A stretch of 21,537 nt of DNA. It comes from an uncultured Clostridia bacterium (GTDB lineage: Bacteria > Bacillota > Clostridia > HGM11327). The notes below the pieces were generated by a model, which saw nothing but the letters and a program-made list of their open reading frames with translations, had not been told where the DNA came from and searched no databases. Position 1 is the first letter of the stretch; each line of letters begins with the position of its first letter. The stretch is from NCBI GenBank assembly GCA_905210525.1, contig CAJLXE010000006.1, positions 1-21,537 of the forward strand, read 5' to 3'. Shown here in pieces: positions 6,412 through 14,300 of this stretch. The position numbers and the translations under genes are program-made.

Positions 6412-7323
6412 ATGGAAAATCCTTTCGGAACAAAACGTTACAGAACGTTCGACTATGAAATGAAACGTCTGTTCGGTGCCAAAGTAATAAAGTTATCGGT
6501 AGATGCCGGCTTCGGATGCCCGAACAGAAAAAACGGTAACGGCTGTATATTCTGCACGGAAAGCGGAAGCGGTGAATTTGCAGGCAATCCGGCTTTGAAG
6601 TCTGCTTCCGTAACGGAACAGCTTGAATATCAGAAAAAAATGCTTTCCGGGAAATGGAATTCGGACAAATATATAGCATATTTTCAAAGCTATACCAACA
6701 CTTATGCACCGGTTGAAGTTCTTCGGCAAAAATATGACGAAGCACTGTCCTGCGGCGTCCTCGGCTTGGCAATAGCAACAAGACCCGACTGTCTTGATAA
6801 TGAAGTCCTTGCTCTCCTGCAATCATATAAATGTCCGCTCTGGCTTGAACTCGGTCTGCAAACAGTAACCTGTCATCGCGAAATCAACCGAGGATACGAT
6901 AACGATGTGTTTGTAAAATCCGCTGAGGCTTTACGCGCACGCAATATACCGTTTTGCGTCCATGTCATATTCGGCTTGCCGTGGGAAACTGTCGAACAAA
7001 CTCTTGAAACAGTTCGCTTTGCCGTTGAAAACGGTGCTTTTGCACTGAAGCTCCATATGCTTTACATTGACAAAACGGCACCTTTAGCCGAATTTTACAG
7101 CAAAAACAAATTTCACCTCCTTACTATGGAAGAATATATCGATGCCGTAACCGAAGCTCTTGCAATAATTCCTCAGAATATTGTCATTCACAGAATAACA
7201 GGAGACGGCAAAAAATCAAATCTTATCGCTCCGTTGTGGACAACAGATAAAAGACGCGTTCTCAACGAAATAGATAAAGCTATGATAAGAAAAAATTATT
7301 TTCAAGGCTGTAAAAGCAAATAA
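6412..7323 (+). CDS. ytqA: YtqA/YhcC-type radical SAM protein (TIGR01212 family)
   Basis: Radical SAM enzyme of the Elp3-like YtqA/YhcC group; its reaction is not firmly established to my knowledge. 303 residues from ATG 6412. The frame stays open upstream to 6346, but that would overlap trmL by 65 nt, and family members begin near the NPFG...RY stretch. The cluster cysteines are C36, C45 and C48 (CPNRKNGNGCIFC), a CX8CX2C spacing. Downstream are SYTNTYAP, the GLAIATRPDCLD strand, WLELGLQT and HVIFGLPWET, all typical of the family barrel, and IHRITGDG near the end. There is no clear RBS, so translation is probably coupled to trmL one base upstream. In B. subtilis ytqA sits beside ytqB (mnmM), a wobble-uridine methyltransferase, and here it sits with two anticodon-loop modification genes, so a tRNA role is a reasonable inference. 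Confidence 0.92.
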   Translation: MENPFGTKRYRTFDYEMKRLFGAKVIKLSVDAGFGCPNRKNGNGCIFCTESGSGEFAGNPALKSASVTEQLEYQKKMLSGKWNSDKYIAYFQSYTNTYAPVEVLRQKYDEALSCGVLGLAIATRPDCLDNEVLALLQSYKCPLWLELGLQTVTCHREINRGYDNDVFVKSAEALRARNIPFCVHVIFGLPWETVEQTLETVRFAVENGAFALKLHMLYIDKTAPLAEFYSKNKFHLLTMEEYIDAVTEALAIIPQNIVIHRITGDGKKSNLIAPLWTTDKRRVLNEIDKAMIRKNYFQGCKSK

Positions 7324-7351
7324 AAATACAATAAAACAACAATAAAACGTG

Positions 7352-7357
7352 TATAAT
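7352..7357 (+). promoter_or_regulatory. Possible -10 box for nnr
   Basis: A perfect TATAAT lies in the ytqA-nnr gap, but no good -35 box is found at the right distance. The 5-bp dyad CGTGT/ACACG (7348-7352 and 7363-7367) overlaps it. Read-through from the upstream operon is an alternative, since no terminator follows ytqA. Confidence 0.4.
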
Positions 7358-7380
7358 AATAAAACACGGCGTCAAGAATA

Positions 7381-7422
7381 GTAATGTACGAAACAACAGT
7401 GCAATGTTGTTTCCGATATTAC
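7381..7422 (+). promoter_or_regulatory. Stem-loop in the nnr leader
   Basis: GAAACAACA (7390-7398) and TGTTGTTTC (7405-7413) are perfect inverted repeats around a 6-nt GTGCAA loop; outer GTAAT (7381-7385) and ATTAC (7418-7422) extend the stem past a 4-nt mismatch on each side. No T run follows, so it is not an intrinsic terminator. It ends a few bases before the nnr RBS (GAAAGGAAAG) and could be a protein operator or an mRNA 5' structure. Confidence 0.55.
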
Positions 7423-7444
7423 AAAAGAAAGGAAAGTAATAATC

Positions 7445-8971
7445 ATGCGAGTTGTAACACCTAAAGAAATGAATGCGGCAGACGAAATAATGTCTCGTAA
7501 ATATATGATGCCGACATCTCTGCTTATGGAAAATGCGGGAGCCGCAGTAGCTACATATTTGTCTGAAAATTACAGCAAAAGCAATAAAATTCTTTTTGTG
7601 ACGGGTTCAGGCAATAACGGTGGCGACGGCTGGGCTGCCGCAAGAATACTTTTTGCAAAAGGCTATAATGTAAGCGTTTTCTCGTTATGTTCCGAAAGCA
7701 GAATGAAAGAGCTTACCCTGACAAATTTTAAAATAGCCGAACAGTTCGGAATAGATTATTCTCTTGACGTGACCGCGGAAGAACTTGAACAAAATATCAT
7801 CCGTTACAGCATTGTGGTCGATGCCATACTCGGCACAGGAATTACAGGAACAGTAAACGACAACACACGTAAAATTATAGAGGTTATAAACGCTTCCGGC
7901 AAAAACGTAATCTCGATAGATGTTCCGTCGGGCATAAATGCCGAAAGCGGTGCCGTTTGCGGCACGGCAATAAAAGCAGATACGCTCATAGTTCTGGGTA
8001 CCGTAAAGCAGGGACTTCTCTTCTGTCCCGCAAAATACTGCTACGGTAAAATGATTGTTGACAGCATATCCATACCCGAATCCGTATATAACGAAACCTC
8101 GGATTACAAAGCAGTATATAACAATAAAGAAATTGCATCCATGCTGTATCCGAGAAATTCTGCTTCGCACAAAGGTTCATACGGAAAACTCGGAATAATC
8201 GCAGGTTCTGCCGGAATGACGGGCGCCGCGTGTATGGCTGCCGAATCCGCATTGAGGTCAGGTGCGGGCATAATCCGCCTGGCTGTTCCGCAAAGACTCA
8301 ACAATATATTTGAAGTAAAGCTTACCGAACAAATGACGGTTCCGATGCCGGACAATAATTTCGGCTCTCTTATCAGCAGCAGGGAGCTTATAGACTTTGC
8401 CGACGGACACTCGGCATTGCTCATAGGTCCCGGACTCGGTTCCTGTTCGCACGGAAGCACATTTATTCCCGAAATTCTGAATGTTTACGGCAATTCAGTC
8501 GTAATAGACGCCGACGGAATAAACTCTATAGCTTCAAACCCGGATATACTAAAAAACGGAAACTGCATAATAACCCCCCACATAGGCGAAATGGCTCGGT
8601 TGACAGGCAAAACTCCGCAGGAAATATCAAATGCACAGGTTTATTACGCACGCGAATTTGCCGAAAAATATAATGTTACCGTAGTGCTTAAAAATTATAT
8701 CACAGTAATAGCGTCCCCCGACGGCAAAACGGTATTCAACACCACAGGAAACTGCGGTATGGCAACGGGCGGAAGCGGAGATGTTCTTGCAGGTATAATC
8801 GCCTCGCTTTGTGCACAGGGATACGGGCGTTTTGAAGCTGCTGTTATAGGCGCTTACGTAAACGGACTTGCAGCCGATATCGCGGTTAAGCGCACAGGCG
8901 TCGTATCTCTGACCCCTACCGATACTTCAAACGCACTCTGCGAAGCTTTCACGCTGCTGTATTCATTGTAA
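7445..8971 (+). CDS. nnr: Bifunctional NAD(P)HX epimerase / ADP-dependent dehydratase
   Basis: Metabolite repair enzyme: the N-terminal YjeF_N domain epimerises R/S-NAD(P)HX, and the C-terminal ribokinase-like domain dehydrates S-NAD(P)HX with ADP (or ATP) back to NAD(P)H. 508 residues, the usual fused length. N-domain, about 1-210: MENAGAAVATYL, VTGSGNNGGDGWAAARIL, DAILGTGITG, SIDVPSGINAESG. C-domain, about 225-505: GSYGKLGIIAGSAGMTGAACMAA, LLIGPGLG, VIDADGINSIA, ITPHIGEMARLTG, VVLKNYITVIASP and the active-site stretch GNCGMATGGSGDVLAGIIA. ATG 7445 follows a purine-rich GAAAGGAAAG. In many Firmicutes nnr lies near acpS, alr and the ndoAI-ndoA toxin-antitoxin genes; here only mazEF follows, acpS and alr being absent. 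Confidence 0.97.
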   Translation: MRVVTPKEMNAADEIMSRKYMMPTSLLMENAGAAVATYLSENYSKSNKILFVTGSGNNGGDGWAAARILFAKGYNVSVFSLCSESRMKELTLTNFKIAEQFGIDYSLDVTAEELEQNIIRYSIVVDAILGTGITGTVNDNTRKIIEVINASGKNVISIDVPSGINAESGAVCGTAIKADTLIVLGTVKQGLLFCPAKYCYGKMIVDSISIPESVYNETSDYKAVYNNKEIASMLYPRNSASHKGSYGKLGIIAGSAGMTGAACMAAESALRSGAGIIRLAVPQRLNNIFEVKLTEQMTVPMPDNNFGSLISSRELIDFADGHSALLIGPGLGSCSHGSTFIPEILNVYGNSVVIDADGINSIASNPDILKNGNCIITPHIGEMARLTGKTPQEISNAQVYYAREFAEKYNVTVVLKNYITVIASPDGKTVFNTTGNCGMATGGSGDVLAGIIASLCAQGYGRFEAAVIGAYVNGLAADIAVKRTGVVSLTPTDTSNALCEAFTLLYSL

Positions 8972-8993
8972 CCCCCATACGCTAAGTAACGCT

Positions 8994-9033
8994 TTCACAC
9001 TCCGTGCAATAGACTGTATAAGAATTACTGCAC
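8994..9033 (+). promoter_or_regulatory. mazEF promoter with a dyad over the -10 box
   Basis: TTCACA (8994-8999), 17-bp spacer, TATAAG (9017-9022), each one base off consensus, 23 bp after the nnr stop. The inverted repeat GTGCAATA (9004-9011) / TACTGCAC (9026-9033), with one mismatch, brackets the -10 box and predicted start; it is a candidate autorepressor site for the antitoxin. No nnr terminator is visible in this gap. Confidence 0.6.
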
Positions 9034-9051
9034 TGTTCGGGAGGTGAGCGC

Positions 9052-9405
9052 GTGTCGGAAACTATAAGGGAAAAATACTCGGAATCACTTGATCTCAGGT
9101 CTCAGATCGACGAAATAATCGCACTGGAAAAAACAGATAAATATGAATTCATACGCCGTGTAACGGATTTTTACGTAAAAAATAAAGTTCTACTTATATC
9201 TGAGGATGAAATTTCCGCCGGATATAAGGAAATGGGAGATATTGACCTTTCGCTTGCGGAAGAAAGCTTATTCTGCGACAATGAATGTAACTCAGAATAC
9301 GAAAAATATCTCCTTTCAAATATAAATTTCAGGAAAGGAGCCGGCTTATCGGCAATCAAATGCAGCCGATACGGCAAAAAATACAGGCATGATCAGACGC
9401 GGTGA
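9052..9405 (+). CDS. mazE: MazE/EndoAI-type antitoxin
   Basis: Antitoxin expected to bind and inhibit the MazF ribonuclease encoded next and to repress its own promoter through an N-terminal ribbon-helix-helix fold. 117 residues from GTG 9052, which has an excellent RBS (GGGAGGTGA, ending at 9047). The N-terminal half (about 10-47, LRSQIDEIIALEKTDKYEFIRRVTDFYVKN) suits an RHH domain, but I cannot assign it firmly. The stretch YKEMGDIDLSLAEESLFCDNE...YEKYL (about 57-86) parallels the toxin-binding tail of B. subtilis EndoAI (GYMEMAKINLNISSEAHFAE). Odd: about 30 further residues, rich in Lys, Arg and Tyr, continue past the usual end and overlap mazF by 17 nt; B. subtilis EndoAI is about 93 residues. 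The identity rests on the neighbour and the tail motif. Confidence 0.85.
   Translation: MSETIREKYSESLDLRSQIDEIIALEKTDKYEFIRRVTDFYVKNKVLLISEDEISAGYKEMGDIDLSLAEESLFCDNECNSEYEKYLLSNINFRKGAGLSAIKCSRYGKKYRHDQTR
9340..9375 (+). promoter_or_regulatory. Hairpin between an RBS-like sequence and the mazF start
   Basis: ATCGGC (9348-9353) pairs with GCCGAT (9365-9370), and outer GCCG (9340-9343) with CGGC (9372-9375) across a small internal loop. The only strong Shine-Dalgarno-like run, AGGAAAGGAG (9331-9340), lies directly upstream of the hairpin, and ATG 9389 lies 13 nt downstream. Folding would bring them close together. Functional meaning is inferred. Confidence 0.4.
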
Positions 9406-9733
9406 AATATATTATGCGGATTTAAGTCCTGTCGTCGGCTCTGAGCAAGGCGGATTGCGCCCGGTTCTGGTGGTACAAAACGATGTCGGAAATAAATACA
9501 GCCCGACAGTAATAGTATCTGCCATAACCTCTCAAATCAACAAGGCAAAACTGCCTACTCATATAGAGCTCCCCGCTTCAAATTACGGACTTAACAAAGA
9601 CTCTGTTGTGTTATTGGAACAGCTGAGAACAATAGACAAAAGAAGACTTCAGGACCTCATTGGATATGTGGAACCTGAAAGCATGAATAAGATAAACAAT
9701 GCAATGTCAATAAGTCTCGGTCTGGGAAACTGA
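9389..9733 (+). CDS. mazF: MazF/NdoA endoribonuclease toxin
   Basis: Sequence-specific, ribosome-independent mRNA interferase of the PemK/MazF family; B. subtilis NdoA cuts U^ACAU. 114 residues, very close to NdoA (116) along its whole length: IRRGEIYYADLSPVVGSEQGGLRPVLVVQND and SPTVIVSAITSQINKAKLPTH. The catalytic Arg and Thr of B. subtilis MazF (R25, T48) correspond to R24 and T47, so the toxin should be active. ATG 9389 matches the family start; it overlaps the antitoxin gene by 17 nt and has no good RBS at normal spacing, so its yield probably depends on coupling to antitoxin translation. A strong terminator follows at 9757-9784. Confidence 0.97.
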   Translation: MIRRGEIYYADLSPVVGSEQGGLRPVLVVQNDVGNKYSPTVIVSAITSQINKAKLPTHIELPASNYGLNKDSVVLLEQLRTIDKRRLQDLIGYVEPESMNKINNAMSISLGLGN

Positions 9734-9756
9734 CACCACACAAATAATAATCTGAC

Positions 9757-9784
9757 GCTCCGTGAAAACTTCGCGGAGCTTTTT
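9757..9784 (+). terminator. Intrinsic terminator after mazF
   Basis: GCTCCGTGAA (9757-9766) pairs with TTCGCGGAGC (9770-9779), with one T:G wobble and a 3-nt loop, followed by five T (9780-9784). Confidence 0.93.
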
Positions 9785-9849
9785 CAATTAAACCGAAAAT
9801 ACCGCGCAGAAAAATTACGTAAATTTACCTGTTTTACAAATTAAATTAT

Positions 9850-9878
9850 TTGACAAAACAATAAATTCATGTTACAAT
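9850..9878 (+). promoter_or_regulatory. Promoter of the CNNM/CorC gene
   Basis: TTGACA (9850-9855), 17-bp spacer, TACAAT (9873-9878). The predicted start near 9885 gives a leader of about 73 nt. Confidence 0.85.
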
Positions 9879-9890
9879 ATTTATTAAACT

Positions 9891-9929
9891 GGCTTGGTAT
9901 AATTATTTTTATTCAGGCTCGGTTTAATA
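9891..9929 (+). repeat. Imperfect direct repeat in the CNNM leader
   Basis: GGCTTGGTATAATT (9891-9904) and GGCTCGGTTTAATA (9916-9929) match at 11 of 14 positions, 25 nt apart start to start. The first copy also contains TATAAT. No riboswitch class is recognised. Confidence 0.45.
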
Positions 9930-9957
9930 TTATACTTTATATATGAAGGAGACAGTA

Positions 9958-11313
9958 ATGGAATCAGATGATCCTGACGCGGATACTGCAAGTATTTTCC
10001 CGCAGTTGGTATTAATAATAGTGTTGACTGCAATCAACGCATTTTTTGCCGCTGCGGAATTGGCTGTCGTATCTGCAAACAAAAACAAAATAAAACGTCT
10101 GGCTTCCGAGGGAAACAGAAAAGCTCGGAATGTCGAAAAGCTTTCAAGCGATGAAACAAAATTTTTATCCACAATACAGGTCGGTATTCCTCTTGCCGGA
10201 TTCTTTCCATCCGCAACAGCTTCCGTAACATTATCGGAAGGATTCGGTAAATGGCTTCTCTCTATAGGTATCCCCTACGGAGATAAAATATCGATGATAC
10301 TCATAACTCTGATATTGTCTTACATCACTTTGATATTCGGAGAGTTATTGCCCAAGCGTATTGCTTTGCGCAATCCGGAACAAACATCAATGAATTTCGC
10401 CGGTATTCTTCTTGCCGTAAAATTCATAGCTACTCCGTTTGTAAAACTTCTTTCCGGAAGCTGCAACCTGCTTGCCAAAATGTTCAGAATAGACAAAAAC
10501 ATTGATGAGGAAAAGGTATCCGACGAAGACATTATCGACGTTGTCACGGAAGGCGTAAGTGACGGTTCAATAGGCGAAGATAAACAGAAAATCATAGAGT
10601 CAACTCTGAAATTCTATCATCTTAACGCTACTGATCTCATGACGCCGCGAGTTGACGTGTTCATGGTGGATATAGACGATGATACATCGGAAAATATCGA
10701 GAAAATGCTCAATGAAAAATATACGCGAGTGCCTGTCTACAAAGATTCCATAGACAATATAATCGGTGTTATAAACGTCAAGGATATATTGACAAGCGCA
10801 CACAAAAACGGATTTGACAACATAAACCTGAAAAACATAATCCGAGAACCGTATTTTGCAAGAAAATACATAGACGCAGATGAGCTTTTCAAAAAAATGA
10901 AAGCTGCAAATCAGCAAATGGCATTCCTGCTTGATGAATTCGGCGGATTTTCCGGTCTTGTTACCATGGAGGATCTTGTGGAAGAAATCGTAGGCAACAT
11001 CAACGACGAATTTGATGACGAAGTAGATATTGTAAAACTGGACGAAAACAGTTATACTGTCAACGGCTCGGTTGCAATTCACGAACTCAATTCCGAACTT
11101 GATCTTGAGCTTGATGATGACAATGCCAAATACGACACAGTAGCGGGACTTATTGTTTACTCAATCGGTCACATACCGCACAAAGATGAAAATATAGATA
11201 TTGTCGTGGACAATATCCGTTTACAGGTTACAAAGCTTACAAACAACAGAATAAACAAAGTTCTTATAACAAAGCTTTACAACAATGACGATACATCAGA
11301 TACATCGGACTGA
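9958..11313 (+). CDS. CNNM/CorC (hemolysin C-like) family membrane protein with CBS pair
   Basis: Integral membrane protein of the DUF21-CBS-CorC_HlyC family; better-studied members (MpfA, CorC, CNNM) are linked to Mg2+ or Co2+ efflux, and the old name hemolysin is not functional evidence. 451 residues from ATG 9958, chosen because AAGGAG (9946-9951) sits 6 nt upstream; ATG 9943 overlaps that site. DUF21, about 10-195: membrane segments around FPQLVLIIVLTAINAFFAAAELAVVS, the 75-100 region, ISMILITLILSYITLIFGELLPKR and FAGILLAVKFIATPF. CBS pair, about 210-330: DLMTPRVDVFMVDIDD, YTRVPVYKDSIDNIIGVINVKDIL, MAFLLDEFGGFSGLVTMEDLVEEIVGNI. C-terminal CorC_HlyC domain to about 440 (YTVNGSVAIHELN...YDTVAGLI). 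It has its own promoter and a shared terminator, so it is monocistronic. The transported ion cannot be read from the sequence. Confidence 0.95.
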   Translation: MESDDPDADTASIFPQLVLIIVLTAINAFFAAAELAVVSANKNKIKRLASEGNRKARNVEKLSSDETKFLSTIQVGIPLAGFFPSATASVTLSEGFGKWLLSIGIPYGDKISMILITLILSYITLIFGELLPKRIALRNPEQTSMNFAGILLAVKFIATPFVKLLSGSCNLLAKMFRIDKNIDEEKVSDEDIIDVVTEGVSDGSIGEDKQKIIESTLKFYHLNATDLMTPRVDVFMVDIDDDTSENIEKMLNEKYTRVPVYKDSIDNIIGVINVKDILTSAHKNGFDNINLKNIIREPYFARKYIDADELFKKMKAANQQMAFLLDEFGGFSGLVTMEDLVEEIVGNINDEFDDEVDIVKLDENSYTVNGSVAIHELNSELDLELDDDNAKYDTVAGLIVYSIGHIPHKDENIDIVVDNIRLQVTKLTNNRINKVLITKLYNNDDTSDTSD

Positions 11314-11349
11314 GAACATCCGTTAACCCAAAAACTTAGACGGACACAT

Positions 11350-11383
11350 AAAAAATGCGCACTTTATTTACGTGCGCATTTTT
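11350..11383. terminator. Bidirectional terminator between the CNNM gene and addA
   Basis: ATGCGCAC (11355-11362) pairs with GTGCGCAT (11372-11379) across a 9-nt loop. Runs of A on the left and T on the right give a U tract on either strand. It lies in the gap between the convergent genes, starting 36 bp after one stop and ending 4 bp before the other. Confidence 0.94.
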
Positions 11384-11387
11384 CAAT

Positions 11388-14300
11388 TTAAATTATTACC
11401 GGAATAAAGCTTTCCAATGCAAACGAATAAATATATGCCTCCTTAATGTATATATCCATAATATCGCTCATTGCCGATTTATAAAGTTCTATTTGCTTTT
11501 TGTGTTTTTCCGCAAGCCGGCTTTCCATGCCCGGTGCGATTCTGTCCGTTTTATAATCGATAAGCACATAATTTCCGTTTTTGTCTTGAAAATAGCAGTC
11601 TATAACACCTTGCACAATTATTTTTTCGTCCGTTTTCAGCGTAGGAAATATATTTTTAGCTTCGACATAATACGTAAAGCTCTTTTCCTTTTCCACCAGT
11701 ACAGCTTCAGACATACGTTTACCCACGTCCGAATTAAAAAACGCTTCAAATTTGGAAGGATTGAGATACTCGGCTTCACTCTTTGTTATAAGCTTTTTTG
11801 CAAGCATTTTTTCAATATCAGACTCAAAATCATTTATGCCGTACGGATATACATTACTTGCGTGCTGCATAAAAAAATGATATAAAGTTCCGAGCTTTGT
11901 CGGCGTAATCACATTGTCCGAAGAAATCACTTTTATCTTATCATATCTGTAATCAGGTATTTCATAAGTATCATCATCAGGAAGATTTTCCGCAATGTGC
12001 TTTATCTGCGATACCGAAAACTTAGAGTTTATTCTCGTTGCCTCATCGTGAGCATATCTGAATGAAAGTTTTTTCTCAAGTTCCGCAATATCGGGCAAAA
12101 TATTGTTTCTGAAATTCGGGTCTCCGTATGACGCGTCCGCGCCGCCCAAACGTTCGATAAGCTTTAAAAGAGTTATTTTTCCGTCAAATTTACTCTCGAC
12201 AACACATTTTCCATCTTCATCAATACTCGTCATGCATACATCAACCGACCAGCGTGAACCGTAATCCGCACATTGTACGTTCGTATCAAACGTGCCCGAA
12301 AGACTTTCCGCAGACACCGGATATCCCGCAGACGCTTGTCCGGAACACAACGCATATAATATCCACTTAAGAAAATTGTTTGCAGACGCAATTTCCAGCA
12401 GAGATTCTCCCATACAACCGTTCTCAAGCGTCTTATCCGACGCAGCGCCCATAATAATAAGCTGTTCCTTTGCCCTCGTCATTGCAACATATAAAATACG
12501 CTGTTCTTCTTCCCTTTGCTCTTTTTTGATTATGCGTTTAAGAATTTCGTATTCGGGCGTGCTGTATTCAATCCTGTTTACAGCATCTATTTTTTTGGAT
12601 ATCGCGCCGTAATCCTTGTGAATAAGTATTGTTTTTTTAATTTCGTCATCCGAAAAAGCCCTGTCGGCATCCATTATAAATACCACGGGAAATTCCAGCC
12701 CTTTGCTCTTGTGTATGCTCATTACCGAAACCGCATCCGGAGATTGCGCCGCATTTCCTCCGGCAATACCGTTCTCATCTATATTTTTGAGAATACGGCA
12801 ACATTCAAACAGTCCGCCGCCGGATATTTCGAGTTGTTGTCTGAGTGTTTCGTAAAGTCTTAATATATTGTCCTTTCGGCTCCTGCCGTTTTCAAAAGAA
12901 CCGAAATACTCCATATATCCGGTGGTATCAATTATGTAATCTATAAAATCGATTACAGGCAGATATCTCGCATTTTCAATCCATTCGGAATATTTTTCCG
13001 TAAAACGCTTCAATTTAATGTAAAGCTCATCACGTTGACCGCCCTCCAAGCAAAAATCCGTTTTTTTTATATAATTCTGAATTTTTGATATAACATCACG
13101 CGGTCCGTCTTTGTCAAAATTCATAAGACAAAGCAGTTCGTTATCTGTCACGTCAAAAATATAGCAGTGAAGCGTTGCCATAAGCGCTATATCATTATAA
13201 GGATTTTCTATGCATTGCAGTATGCACATAATGAGATTTATCTCCGGTGCATATCTTATGTCGCTGTCCTGCAAAATATTTATAGGTATATCCGTTGCCG
13301 CAAAAATCTCTCTTACCGCAGAAACAGAGTTTTTCGGCGAACGCATGAGAATTGCAATATCCGAATACTTCATTCGTCTGTATTCGCCTTTTCTCGCATC
13401 ATACACCTTTTTACTTTTCATTACAGTGCGTATATAATTAATCGCATACATTATCTGAGCCTGCAATTTACATTGAGCCGAAAGATTTTTCCCCGTCATA
13501 AGTGCAAGCCTTACAGGTTCATCTGCAAAAGTATCCTCGGTTGATTCCGGATAATGAGCCATTGCATTGAGCGCATTATCCTTGCAATAATCCATTCCGC
13601 AAAAATCCTTACGCATGATACCGAAAAATATCTTATTTGCCGCATTAAGAACATTCTTTCTGCTTCTGTAATTTTCGTTAAGTTCTATTACCGCATATTC
13701 CGCATTCGGGTCATATTTATAGCTGAGATATTTCTCCAAAAACAGTCCCGGTTCCGCCTGACGGAATCCGTATATGCTCTGCTTTACATCTCCCACCATG
13801 AAATATACTGCATTTCCGGATATTTTCCGAACTATCATTTCTTGTATGCGATTACAGTCCTGATACTCGTCAAACATTATATGCCTGAATTTTGAACGGT
13901 AAAGCTCAGCCACGCCCTCGTCGTTAAGCAGTTCAAGCGTCATATGCTCCATGTCGCTGTAATCAACGGATTTTATCTTTCTCTTTTTTTCTTCAAAACG
14001 CCGACCTGCCAAAGCTGTAATGCGGCATAATTCCGAAAGTGCTTTTTTTGTCTCATCATAATTTGCCTCAGTATCGTCATCCGCATTCATAACGGCAAAA
14101 TTCAAAAACCCGTTTTTTATATACTTAAGAACATTTCTCTGTACAGCTACATTTTCATCTTTTATTTTGCCGCCGCGTATGGCTATAAAATCAAAATCGT
14201 TTATTATAATGTTATTTGCCTGTATATAATCTCCGCAATCAAGCGCATTCATAAGCTTTTGCAATGTGTCCGAACACAATTTAAGCATATCTTCATATTT

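Noticed and set aside
6412..7323. Radical SAM gene as HydE or HydG hydrogenase maturase, given the nearby hydrogenase
   Set aside because: The cluster motif is CX8CX2C with CPNR and TIGR01212 signatures, unlike the CX3CX2C of HydE and HydG.
9052..9733. mazEF as evidence of a mobile element or defence island
   Set aside because: This is the chromosomal NdoAI/NdoA type found near nnr/alr in many Firmicutes; there are no integrase, transposase or flanking repeats.
9879..9957. Magnesium (M-box) or similar riboswitch before the CNNM gene
   Set aside because: The leader is too short, about 73 nt, and shows no conserved helices or terminator; only a direct repeat is seen.
11355..11885. Open frame (176 codons) on the plus strand opposite the addA 3' end
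   Set aside because: It begins inside the bidirectional terminator, has shadow-like composition and no RBS.
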